From assembly GCF_024752355.1 (NCBI RefSeq), contig NZ_JANTHZ010000008.1:174454-238453 (forward strand): 64,000 bases of DNA, given 5' to 3'. Under the pieces are notes generated by a model that saw only the letters and a list, made by a program, of their open reading frames with translations, did no database searches and was not told the origin of the DNA. Source of the DNA: Ancylobacter mangrovi (GTDB lineage Bacteria; Pseudomonadota; Alphaproteobacteria; Rhizobiales; Xanthobacteraceae). A program made the translations under genes and the position numbers. This document shows positions 37,793 through 46,247 of the stretch, piece by piece. How positions within the stretch are numbered: the first letter of the stretch is position 1; the number at the start of each line of letters is the position of its first letter.

Positions 37793-40720
37793 ATGATCAC
37801 AGGTAAGGTCCGGGGTGCCAACGCCGCCCCCACGCAGCAGCCGCTTCACGTGTCGCGCGCTCCCGCGGAAGGCGATGGGGTCGAGACGTCTTGCCCGGTG
37901 GGCGACAGCGTCGCAAAGACCACCTGCTACATGTGCGCCTGCCGCTGCGGCATCGAGGTGCATCTGCGCGACGGACAGATCCGTTACATCAACGGCAACA
38001 AGGACCACCCGGTCAATCGCGGCGTGCTGTGCGGCAAGGGCAGCGCCGGCATCATGCAGCACTACAGCCCGGGCCGGCTGCGCAAGCCGCTGCTGCGCAC
38101 CGGGCCGCGCGGCTCCGGCCAGTTCCGCGAGATCGAGTGGGAAGAGGCGCTGTCGATCGCCGCCGATCGGCTGTCCCGCATCCGGTCCACCGATCCGAAG
38201 CGGCTCGCCTTCTTCACCGGCCGCGATCAGTCGCAGTCGCTTACCGGCTGGTGGGCCTCGAAGTTCGGCACCCCCAATTTCGCGGCTCATGGCGGCTTCT
38301 GCTCGGTAAACATGGCGACCGCCGGCCTCTACACGGTGGGCGGCGCCTTCTGGGAGTTCGGTGAGCCGGACTGGGACCGCGCCAAGTACTTCCTGCTTTT
38401 CGGCGTCGCCGAGGACCATGATTCCAACCCGATCAAGATCGGGCTCGGCAAGCTGAAGGGGCGCGGAGGCAAGTTCGTCTCCATCAACCCGTGCCGCACC
38501 GGCTACAACGCCATCGCCGACGAGTGGATCGCCATCCGCCCGGGCACGGACGGGCTGTTCGTGCTCGCCCTGATCCACGAACTGCTGCGAGCCGGGCGGG
38601 TCGATATCGACTATCTGGCGCGCTTCACCAACGCCCCGGTGCTGGTAGTGAAGGCGCCCGGCGAAGCGGACGATGGGCTGTTTCTGCGCGACGCCGAGGG
38701 CAGCCCGCTAGCCTGGGATCGGCTGCGCGCACGCGCCGTGCCGCTCGACGACCCCGAACTCGCCCCGGCGCTGACCGGTGCCTTCACCGTCGAGGGGCGC
38801 GCCTGCGTGCCGGTGTTCCAGCTGCTCGCCGAGCGCTATCTCGACGCCTCGCACGGGCCGGAGGCCGTGGCCGAGCGCTGCGGCGTGCCCGCCGAGGTGA
38901 TCCGCCGCATCGCCGCGGAGCTGGCCCATGTCGCCTTCGACGAGGCGATCGAGCTGCCGGTGCCGTGGACCGACCTGCAGGGGCGGCGCCACGAGACCAT
39001 GCGTGGGCGGCCGGTGGCGATGCACGCCATGCGCGGCATCTCCGCCCATTCCAACGGCTTCCAGACCTGCCGCGCCATCCATCTGCTGCAGGTGCTGCTC
39101 GGCACGGTCGACGTGCCCGGCGGCTGGCGCTTCAAGCCGCCTTTCCCGAAGCCGCCGCCGCCCGGTCCCAAGCCGGCCGGCAAGGATGGCGGGCGCCCCG
39201 ACACGCCGCTGGCTGGCATGCCGCTGGGCTTCGTGCACGCGCCCGAGGACCTTCTGGTCGATGGCGAGGGCAACCCGGTGCGCATCGACAAGGCCTATTC
39301 CTGGGAGGCGCCGCTCGCCTCCCACGGCATGATGCACATGGTCATCCGCAACGCGTGGGCAGGCGATCCGTACCCGATCGACACGCTGATGATGTACATG
39401 GCCAACATGGCCTGGAACTCGTCGATGAACACCGACGAGACCATGACGATGCTCACCGACACGGATGAGGAGGGGAACTACCGCATCCCCTACATCATCT
39501 ATGCGGACGCTTATGCGTCCGAGACGGTGGCCTATGCCGACCTGGTGCTGCCCGACACCACCTATCTCGAACGCCACGACTGCATCAGCCTGCTCGACCG
39601 CCCGATCAGCCATGCCGACGGTCCGGGCGACGCCATCCGCCATCCCGTGGTGCCGCCGGACCGCGACGTGCGCCCGTTCCAGAGTGTGCTGATCGAGCTC
39701 GGCGCACGGCTCGGCCTGCCCGGCTTCGTCAATGAGGACGGCGGCGCCACGTACCGCGACTATGCCGACTACATCGTCAACCACGAGCGCACGCCGGGCA
39801 TCGGGCCGCTGGCCGGCTGGCGGGGCGAGGACGGCGAGGCGATCGGGCGGGGCGCGCCGAACCCCTCGCAGCTCGAGCGCTACATCGCCCATGGCGGCTT
39901 CTGGCACCACACGCTCGACGCCGACCAGCGCTTCTACAAGATGGCCAACCGCGCCTATCTCGACTTCGCCCAGCAGATGGGCTTCGTGCCGAAGGTGGAG
40001 CCGGTGGTGTTTCAGCTCTATTCCGAGCCGCTGCAGCGCTTCCGTCTCGCCGCGCGCGGCCATGGCGCGGTGCAGCCGCCCGAGAGCGAGCGCGCCCGCA
40101 TCGAAGCGCATATGGATCCCCTGCCCTTCTGGTATCCGCCCTTCGAGCAGACGCTGGTGGACGACCGGGAGTTCCCGCTGGCGGCAATCACCCAGCGACC
40201 GATGCACATGTACCATTCCTGGGGATCGCAAAACGCGTGGCTGCGCCAGATCACCAGCCAGAACCGGCTGTTCGTGCATCGCGACCTCGCCGCCGAGCTG
40301 GGTCTAGTCGATGACGACTGGGTATGGATCGAGAGCGTCAACGGCCAGGTGAAGGGGCAGATCCGCCTGGTCGACGGGGTGGAGCGCAACACCGTCTGGA
40401 CCTGGAACGCCATCGGCAAGCGGCGGGGGGCCTGGGGGTTGAAGGACGATGCCGGCGAGAGCAATCGCGGCTTCCTGCTCAACCATGCCATCGGCGACCT
40501 CCTGCCGCCGGACGTCGCCGGCAAGCGCTATTCCAACTCCGACCCTGTGACGGGGCAGGCGGCATGGTTCGACCTGCGGGTGCGGCTGCGCCGCTGCGCG
40601 CCGGCGGAGTTCGGTTTCACCCAGCCGGCTTTCGAGCGCCTGCCGCTTCCACCCTCGATCCCGCCCGCGCCGCAGACGCTGAGCTTCGGCGCCCAGTTCC
40701 GCAAGGCGTTCGGACGATGA
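37793..40720 (+). CDS. soeA: SoeA-like molybdopterin oxidoreductase (sulfite dehydrogenase, catalytic subunit)
   Basis: A protein of about 975 residues of the DMSO-reductase family. A [4Fe-4S] site is formed by Cys45, Cys48, Cys52 and Cys80 (TTCYMCACRCG, GVLCGKG, counted from the ATG at 37793). Molybdopterin domains follow (FFTGRDQSQSLTGWW, GGFCSVNMATAGLY) and a C-terminal dinucleotide-binding domain (YHSWGSQNAWLRQITSQNRL). There is no Tat signal, so the enzyme faces the cytoplasm, as SoeA does. An open frame extends to a TTG at 37718, so the start is not certain. With the following FeS and DmsC-type subunits and a SulP permease, oxidation of sulfite to sulfate with electrons to quinone is the best call; other substrates of this family remain possible. 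Confidence 0.82.
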   Translation: MITGKVRGANAAPTQQPLHVSRAPAEGDGVETSCPVGDSVAKTTCYMCACRCGIEVHLRDGQIRYINGNKDHPVNRGVLCGKGSAGIMQHYSPGRLRKPLLRTGPRGSGQFREIEWEEALSIAADRLSRIRSTDPKRLAFFTGRDQSQSLTGWWASKFGTPNFAAHGGFCSVNMATAGLYTVGGAFWEFGEPDWDRAKYFLLFGVAEDHDSNPIKIGLGKLKGRGGKFVSINPCRTGYNAIADEWIAIRPGTDGLFVLALIHELLRAGRVDIDYLARFTNAPVLVVKAPGEADDGLFLRDAEGSPLAWDRLRARAVPLDDPELAPALTGAFTVEGRACVPVFQLLAERYLDASHGPEAVAERCGVPAEVIRRIAAELAHVAFDEAIELPVPWTDLQGRRHETMRGRPVAMHAMRGISAHSNGFQTCRAIHLLQVLLGTVDVPGGWRFKPPFPKPPPPGPKPAGKDGGRPDTPLAGMPLGFVHAPEDLLVDGEGNPVRIDKAYSWEAPLASHGMMHMVIRNAWAGDPYPIDTLMMYMANMAWNSSMNTDETMTMLTDTDEEGNYRIPYIIYADAYASETVAYADLVLPDTTYLERHDCISLLDRPISHADGPGDAIRHPVVPPDRDVRPFQSVLIELGARLGLPGFVNEDGGATYRDYADYIVNHERTPGIGPLAGWRGEDGEAIGRGAPNPSQLERYIAHGGFWHHTLDADQRFYKMANRAYLDFAQQMGFVPKVEPVVFQLYSEPLQRFRLAARGHGAVQPPESERARIEAHMDPLPFWYPPFEQTLVDDREFPLAAITQRPMHMYHSWGSQNAWLRQITSQNRLFVHRDLAAELGLVDDDWVWIESVNGQVKGQIRLVDGVERNTVWTWNAIGKRRGAWGLKDDAGESNRGFLLNHAIGDLLPPDVAGKRYSNSDPVTGQAAWFDLRVRLRRCAPAEFGFTQPAFERLPLPPSIPPAPQTLSFGAQFRKAFGR

Positions 40721-41451
40721 CCTGCTTTCCCGCTTCGACCGACAAGAGCCTTGGGCTTGTCATCGACCTCGACACCTGTGTCGGCTGCCAGGCCTGCGTC
40801 ACCTCCTGTAAGGAGTGGAACACCGGCGGTCATATGGCCCCGCTCACCGACGTGAAGCCCTATGGCGGAGGTGTCGACGGTGTGTGGTTCAACCGGGTGC
40901 ACACCTTCGAGCACATCACGCAGGAGGGAGGACGCACGGTGCATTTCCCGCGCTCCTGCCTGCACTGTGCGGAGCCGGCCTGCGTCACCGTCTGCCCAAC
41001 GGGCGCCTCCTACAAGCGTGCCAGCGACGGCATCGTGCTCGTCGACGAGGAGAAGTGCATAGGCTGCAAGCTGTGCAGCTGGGCCTGCCCCTATGGGGCG
41101 CGCGAGTTCGACGTCGAGATCGGCGTGATGAAGAAGTGCACGCTGTGCGTTGACCGCATCTACAATGAGCACATCCCGCCCGAGGACCGCGTGCCGGCCT
41201 GCGTCTCTGCCTGCCCGACAGGAGCACGCCATTTCGGCGACCTCGGCGACCCGGCATCGCCGATCTCGCGGCTGGTCGAGGAGCGCGGCGGCGTGCCGCT
41301 GATGCCCGAGCTGGGGTACGAGCCGACCAACCGCTACCTGCCGCCCCGTGCCCGATCCGAGCGTGCGCCGACGGTCGCGGCGGCACCGCTGGAGGACGCC
41401 GCGCCGGAGGGCGGTTTCCTGGGCTGGGTCGACCGCATGCTGTCGAGGTAG
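40717..41451 (+). CDS. soeB: SoeB-like iron-sulfur subunit, four [4Fe-4S] clusters
   Basis: A 244-residue ferredoxin-type electron-transfer subunit. Four Cys clusters are visible in order: CVGCQACVTSCKEW, CLHCAEPACVTVCPTGA, CIGCKLCSWACPYGA, and CTLCVDRI with ACVSACPTGA. It relays electrons from the molybdoenzyme to the membrane anchor. The ATG overlaps the soeA stop by four bases (ATGA); the long frame starting at 40324 is a shadow of soeA. The C-terminus is extended by an Ala/Arg-rich tail of about 30 residues. Confidence 0.9.
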   Translation: MTCFPASTDKSLGLVIDLDTCVGCQACVTSCKEWNTGGHMAPLTDVKPYGGGVDGVWFNRVHTFEHITQEGGRTVHFPRSCLHCAEPACVTVCPTGASYKRASDGIVLVDEEKCIGCKLCSWACPYGAREFDVEIGVMKKCTLCVDRIYNEHIPPEDRVPACVSACPTGARHFGDLGDPASPISRLVEERGGVPLMPELGYEPTNRYLPPRARSERAPTVAAAPLEDAAPEGGFLGWVDRMLSR

Positions 41452-41454
41452 CCG

Positions 41455-42393
41455 ATGCATCCCGCTTATTCCGTCATCCTCTTCACCACCGCCACCGGCG
41501 CGGGCTACGGCCTGCTGGCCCTGCTCGGGCTGATGGCGCTCGCCGGCATGGCGCCTCCAGGTCTTTGGCCCGGTCTGTTCGGCCTCGGTCTGGCGCTGGT
41601 CCTGATCACCGGTGGGCTGCTCTCCTCCGCCGGCCATCTCGGCCGGCCCGAGCGGGCGTGGCGGGCTTTCTCGCAGTGGCGCTCCTCGTGGCTCTCGCGC
41701 GAGGGCATCAGCGCGGTAGCGACCTTCGTGCCGGCCGGATTGTTCGGGCTCGGCTGGCTGCTGACCGGCCGAGCCGAGGGCTGGGTGGCGCTGGCAGGTG
41801 CCCTCGCCGCGCTGGGCGCGGTGGTGACGGTGTGCTGTACCGCTATGATCTACGCCTCGCTCACGCCGATCGCGCAGTGGCGGAGCCGGTTCACCCTGCC
41901 GGGCTACCTGCTCTATGCGGCGATGAGCGGCCTGACCCTGCTCAATGCGCTGCTGGCGGCCTCCGGTGATGGCGGGAGCGTGCTCGCCGGCGCGGCCGCT
42001 GCGCTGACGCTGGCCGGCTGGGCATGGAAGCGGGCGAGCTGGCGGCACGACGACACGGCCGGCCTTCCGGCCACGGTCAACTCCGCCACCGGCCTGCCTG
42101 GAGGGCGGGTGCTGAGCATCGAGTGGCCTCATTCGGAGGAGAATTACCTCCTCAAGGAGATGGGCTACCGGGTCGCGCGCAAGCATCGCGACCGGCTTCG
42201 GCTGATTGCCCAGTTCCTCGGTTTCCTCGCGCCGGCGGTGCTGCTTGTGCTGGCCGCGCTGACGCCGGCCGGAGCGGTGACGGTGGGGGCGAGCCTGCTT
42301 GCCGCGCTGTGCCAGCTCGCAGGGCTGCTGGTCGAACGCTGGCTGTTCTTCGCCGAGGCCCGGCACACGGTGATGCTGTACTACGGACGATGA
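41455..42393 (+). CDS. soeC: SoeC/DmsC-family membrane anchor subunit
   Basis: A 312-residue integral membrane protein with about eight helices. The DmsC-family signature after the second helix is clear: SSAGHLGRPERAWRAFSQWR then SSWLSREG. The loop LSIEWPHSEENYLLKEMGYR and the last helix pair fit the family. It anchors SoeAB to the inner face of the cytoplasmic membrane and passes electrons to quinone. It begins three bases after soeB and overlaps the SulP gene. Confidence 0.9.
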   Translation: MHPAYSVILFTTATGAGYGLLALLGLMALAGMAPPGLWPGLFGLGLALVLITGGLLSSAGHLGRPERAWRAFSQWRSSWLSREGISAVATFVPAGLFGLGWLLTGRAEGWVALAGALAALGAVVTVCCTAMIYASLTPIAQWRSRFTLPGYLLYAAMSGLTLLNALLAASGDGGSVLAGAAAALTLAGWAWKRASWRHDDTAGLPATVNSATGLPGGRVLSIEWPHSEENYLLKEMGYRVARKHRDRLRLIAQFLGFLAPAVLLVLAALTPAGAVTVGASLLAALCQLAGLLVERWLFFAEARHTVMLYYGR

Positions 42394-44210
42394 TGACGGC
42401 TCCCCGCCTCGCCGTGCTGGTGTCGCCGCGGACCCTGCCGGCCGACGCCCTCGCAGGCTTTCTCGGCGCGGTGCTGGCGCTGCCGCAGGGCATCGCTTTC
42501 GCCACCCTCGCGGGAATGCCCCCCGAATACGGCATCTACACCGCGATCGTGCCCTGCATCGTGGCAGCGCTGTTCGGGTCGAGCCGCTACGTGGTCTCGG
42601 GGCCGACCAACGCCAATTCGCTGGCGCTGCTCGCCGCGCTGGCGCCGCTTGTAGTACCGGGAACCCCCGGCTTCATCGCCGCCGCGCTGGCGGTGACGGC
42701 GATGGTCGGGCTCATCCAGCTTGCGCTCGGCCTGTGCAGGCTCGGCTGGGTGACGGATTTCGTTTCGCCACCGGTGCTGGCGGGCTTCATGAGCGGGGCG
42801 GCGCTGCTGATCGGGCTCTACGCGCTGCCGGACGCGCTGGGGATCGCGCCCGGGGCCGCGCATGGGGTGGCGGCCACGCTGTCGGCGGTGGCCGGCGGCT
42901 TCATGGAGGCCAATCCGAGCGCGGTCATCGTCGCCGCCTGCACGCTGGTCGTCACCATTGTCGCCGGCCGCCTCTCGCGTCGGCTGCCCTATATGCTGAT
43001 CGGCGTGCTCGCCGGCTATGGCGCGAGCGAGCTTCTGGTGCGTCACCTCGGCCTGCCGGAGATGGCGCGGGCCGGGACCATCCCCTCGGTGCTGCCGCCG
43101 CTCTCGGTGCCCGTGGTGCCGTTGAAGCAGCTGGAGCAGCTCGCCCCGATCGCCGCCGCGCTTTCCATCGTCGCGCTCGGGCAGTCGGTGTCGATTGCCA
43201 AGGCGCTGGCGCGCCGCTCCGGCGAGTATGTCGACGTCGACCGCGAGTTCGTCGGCCAAGGCCTGTCGAACATCGCCGGAGCGTTCTTCTCCTCCTACGT
43301 GTCCTGCGGTTCGCTGAACCGCTCCCTGCCGAACTATCTCGCCGGCGCCCGCACCCCCATGGCGGCGGTGCTCTCGGCACTGTTCCTTGTCGTGCTTGCC
43401 TTTGTCAGCCGCCCGCTGCTGGAGCGGCTGCCGCTGCCGGCGATCGCGGCGCTGCTGCTCTACATCGCCGCCGGCCTCATAGACCTCAAGCGCTTCGCCT
43501 GGCTTTGGCGGGTCGGGCGGGCGGATTTCGCGGTCGCCGTGGCGACGCTGGCCGGCATGCTGGTGCTGCCCTTCCAGCATGCGATCCTGATCGGCAGCGG
43601 GCTGGCGCTTGCCGCCTATCTCCACCGTACCGCGCACCCGGCGGTGCGCGCGCTGGTGCCCGATGAACGGGTTCCGGAGCGCACGCTGACCGCGGTCGAG
43701 GATCTGCCGGGGGAAGTTGTCGAGTGCCCGCAGCTCAAGCTTCTGCGCATCGAGGGCTCGCTTTATTTCGGCGCCGCTGGCCATGTGGCGCGGCGTCTGC
43801 AGCAGTTGCGCGCGCGCTCCGACCAGAAACACCTGCTGGTGATGGTCAAGAGCATGAACTTCATCGACCTCGCCGGCGTCGAGCTTTGGACGCACGAGCT
43901 GGCGCAGCGCCGCGCCGCGGGCGGCGACCTGAATTTCCACCGCCCCCGCGCCGCGGTTTTGGCGGTCTGGGAACGGACCGGCTTCATCGACGAGCTGGGT
44001 GCCGATCACATCTTCGGCTCGAAGCGCGAGGCGATCGCGGCGATCTATCCGCGTCTGGACGCCGCCATCTGCGCCCGCTGCACCGCCCGCATCTTCCGCG
44101 AATGCCGCGCCTGCGCGGGCGGGCAGGCGCCCGGTGCGGCGGCCGACCAGAGCGGCGATGCCACGCCTCCGAGATCGGCGCTTTCGAACGATGCCTCCCG
44201 CGCACTATGA
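42390..44210 (+). CDS. SulP-family anion (sulfate) permease with STAS domain
   Basis: A 606-residue transporter. The membrane domain starts with the SulP pattern ADALAGFLGAVLALPQGIAF, ATLAGMPPEYGIYTAIVPCI, SSRYVVSGPTNANSLALLAA. The C-terminal STAS domain spans about residues 440-560 (LKLLRIEGSLYFGAAGHVAR, VMVKSMNFIDLAGVELWTHE). A Cys-rich tail (AICARCTARIFRECRACAGG) follows. The ATG at 42390 overlaps the soeC stop, so it is translated with the sulfite-oxidising complex and may export the sulfate formed or import a sulfur anion. Direction of transport cannot be read from sequence. Confidence 0.9.
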   Translation: MMTAPRLAVLVSPRTLPADALAGFLGAVLALPQGIAFATLAGMPPEYGIYTAIVPCIVAALFGSSRYVVSGPTNANSLALLAALAPLVVPGTPGFIAAALAVTAMVGLIQLALGLCRLGWVTDFVSPPVLAGFMSGAALLIGLYALPDALGIAPGAAHGVAATLSAVAGGFMEANPSAVIVAACTLVVTIVAGRLSRRLPYMLIGVLAGYGASELLVRHLGLPEMARAGTIPSVLPPLSVPVVPLKQLEQLAPIAAALSIVALGQSVSIAKALARRSGEYVDVDREFVGQGLSNIAGAFFSSYVSCGSLNRSLPNYLAGARTPMAAVLSALFLVVLAFVSRPLLERLPLPAIAALLLYIAAGLIDLKRFAWLWRVGRADFAVAVATLAGMLVLPFQHAILIGSGLALAAYLHRTAHPAVRALVPDERVPERTLTAVEDLPGEVVECPQLKLLRIEGSLYFGAAGHVARRLQQLRARSDQKHLLVMVKSMNFIDLAGVELWTHELAQRRAAGGDLNFHRPRAAVLAVWERTGFIDELGADHIFGSKREAIAAIYPRLDAAICARCTARIFRECRACAGGQAPGAAADQSGDATPPRSALSNDASRAL

Positions 44211-44228
44211 TCGCGCGAAGGGTATGGC

Positions 44229-45137
44229 ATGACACTTGATCAGCTGCGAATCTTCGTGGCGGTGGCGGAGCGCCAGCACGTCACCAAGGCCGCGCAGGCG
44301 CTCAATCTCGCTCAATCGGCGGCCAGCCACGCCATCGCGGCGCTGGAGGCGCGGCACGACACCCGGCTTTTCAACCGTATCGGCCGCCACATCGAGCTGA
44401 CCGAGGCGGGCGCCGCCTTCCTTCTGGAGGCGCGTGCCGTGCTGGCGCGGGTGGAGCGGGCCGAGCTGACGCTGGCCGAATACGGCACCCTGTTGCGCGG
44501 CACTCTGGCGGTGCAGGCGAGCCAGACCATCGCCAGCTACTGGCTGCCGCGCCATCTGGTGGCGTTCCGCCTCGCCTATCCGGGCATCGACATCCATCTG
44601 GCGGTCGGCAACACGACGCAGGTGGCCGCGGCGGTGGACAGCGGGGCGGCGGAGATCGGCTTCGTGGAGGCGGCGGTGCCGAGTGAGCGCTTCACCCTGG
44701 TGCCGGTGGCGCGTGACCAACTCATCGTTCTGGTGCCGCCGGGCCACCCCTGGGAAGGGCGGGGCGACGTGACGATCGCCGAGATGATGGCGGCCGAATG
44801 GGTGCTGCGCGAACCCGGCTCGGGCACCCGCTCGGTGTTCGAGGAGGCGATGCGGCCGCATCTGCGCAGCGGCTCCGGGCTGCGGGTGGTGCTGGAGCTG
44901 CCCTCGAATGAGGCGGTGCGCGCCGCCGTCGAGGCCGGGATGGGGGCAACGGCGCTCTCGGCCTCGGTCGCCGCGCCGAGCCTCGAGGCCGGATTGCTGA
45001 GGCAGGTGCCGTTTCCGCTGCCCGAACGCGAGTTCTACCTGTTGCTGAACCGTGAGCGGGCGCCGAGCCGGGCTGCGGAGGCTCTGGTCAACATCGTCAC
45101 CGACGCCTATCCGGAACTGCTGGCGCAGGGCGCCTGA
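44229..45137 (+). CDS. LysR-family transcriptional regulator
   Basis: A 302-residue LysR protein. N-terminal winged helix: MTLDQLRIFVAVAERQHVTK, AAQALNLAQSAASHAIAALE, RHDTRLFNRIGRHIELTEAG. The effector domain begins GTLAVQASQTIASYWLPRHL and is of the type found in CysL/CysB-like and CbbR-related regulators. It lies 18 bases after the SulP gene in the same direction, so it is probably cotranscribed and senses a sulfur anion or the pathway substrate (inference). No obvious T-N11-A site was identified upstream. Confidence 0.88.
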   Translation: MTLDQLRIFVAVAERQHVTKAAQALNLAQSAASHAIAALEARHDTRLFNRIGRHIELTEAGAAFLLEARAVLARVERAELTLAEYGTLLRGTLAVQASQTIASYWLPRHLVAFRLAYPGIDIHLAVGNTTQVAAAVDSGAAEIGFVEAAVPSERFTLVPVARDQLIVLVPPGHPWEGRGDVTIAEMMAAEWVLREPGSGTRSVFEEAMRPHLRSGSGLRVVLELPSNEAVRAAVEAGMGATALSASVAAPSLEAGLLRQVPFPLPEREFYLLLNRERAPSRAAEALVNIVTDAYPELLAQGA

Positions 45138-45440
45138 GCCCACGTTGTCGCCGACGGCGTTCTCCGCCGGCGCGCCGTGTGGCGGCCGGATCGGTCGGGC
45201 CTCAGATGATTTGGTCGTGCTGGTGCGCCAGGCAGGATTCCAACTATCTGACGGCTGTGAGTCAGTTGGAGTTAGATCCGTCCGCTTTTTGGGGGGCGTT
45301 GATTGGAGGCATGAACGTCCGGCCTGGGCGCGCAAAGGTGCCGACGTTTCCCAACTCGCTGCTGTCCGCTTTTGGGCCGCGGCCGTTGCCAGATCAATGA
45401 CCGAGATTGGCGCGGTCCGGAAAGACTATCCGCCTATCCC
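45138..45440. other. Gap between convergent units, no gene seen
   Basis: 303 bases between the LysR gene and the fhuC-type gene. It contains two near-copies of GTCCGCTTTTTGGG / GTCCGCTTTTGGGC (about 45281 and 45366) of unknown meaning and no convincing open frame or RNA. Confidence 0.4.
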
Positions 45441-46247
45441 TCACCGTGCCGTCGCAATGCGCTGCCCGTTCGCCGGATTTACCAGCACGTCCATCTGGAG
45501 ACCGAAGATTGTAAGCAGCCGTTCCGGCGTCAGTATCTCCTCAGGCGTGCCGCGAGCGATGAGCCGGCCGGCGCGCAATGCCAGGATCTCCTCGCAGAAG
45601 CGGGCGGCCAGGTTGATGTCGTGGAGAACGACAAGCGCTCCGATCCCGCGTGAACGACAGAGGTTCTGTACGAGGGCCAGCACATCGATCTGATGCGCAA
45701 GGTCGAGCGCCGCGATCGGCTCGTCGAGCAGCAGGCATTCGGTGTCCTGGGCGACCATCATCGCCAACCAGGCACGCTGGCGCTCCCCACCCGAGAGCGT
45801 GTCGACCAGCCTGTCGGCGAGCTGCGCGACATCGGCCAGGGCAAGCGCTTCGTCGACAAGGGCACGGTCGGCCTCGCGGAAGCGTCCGAGCGGTCCGTGC
45901 CAGGGATAGCGCCCCAGCCCGACCAGTTCCTTGACAAGCAGGCCTGGAGCCGGAGGGGGCTGCTGCGGCAGGTAGGCGACCTTTCGGGCGAACGGACGGT
46001 CTCGCCACCGGGCGAGCGGCGTGCCGGCGAAATGGACCTCGCCGGTCGATGCCGCCTGCAGGCGCGCGAGTATCTTCAGCAGCGTCGACTTGCCGGATCC
46101 ATTGTGGCCGACCAGCCCGATGAGCCGCTGCGCCGGAAGCTGCAAGGTCAACGAGTCCAGCAGCGTGCGCTCACCCATGCGGCACGACAGGTCCGCCATC
46201 TCGAACAAGGGGGTGCCGGAAGGCGAGAGGGAAGACGGATCAGGCAT
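45441..46247 (-). CDS. fhuC: FhuC-like ATPase of iron-siderophore ABC importer
   Basis: A 268-residue ABC ATPase: Walker A IGLVGHNGSGKSTLLKILAR, Q-loop VAYLPQQPPPAPGLLVKELV, signature LSGGERQRAWLAMMVAQDTE, Walker B LLLDEPIAALD and H-loop LVVLHDINLAARF. The GRYPWHGPLGRF segment is typical of FhuC/FepC/BtuD-type importers. I use the ATG at 46247, which overlaps the exporter gene by eight bases and has GGAG upstream. It energises the FhuB permease encoded two genes upstream. Confidence 0.92.
   Translation of the reverse strand: MPDPSSLSPSGTPLFEMADLSCRMGERTLLDSLTLQLPAQRLIGLVGHNGSGKSTLLKILARLQAASTGEVHFAGTPLARWRDRPFARKVAYLPQQPPPAPGLLVKELVGLGRYPWHGPLGRFREADRALVDEALALADVAQLADRLVDTLSGGERQRAWLAMMVAQDTECLLLDEPIAALDLAHQIDVLALVQNLCRSRGIGALVVLHDINLAARFCEEILALRAGRLIARGTPEEILTPERLLTIFGLQMDVLVNPANGQRIATAR

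Noticed and set aside
38708..40279. 523-codon minus-strand open frame
   Set aside because: Antisense to the molybdoenzyme gene; no recognisable domain.
40528..42366. 612-codon minus-strand open frame
   Set aside because: Antisense to soeB and soeC, which have clear motifs and coupled starts.
42381..44009. 542-codon minus-strand open frame
   Set aside because: Antisense to the SulP permease gene; Arg/His/Gln-rich shadow.
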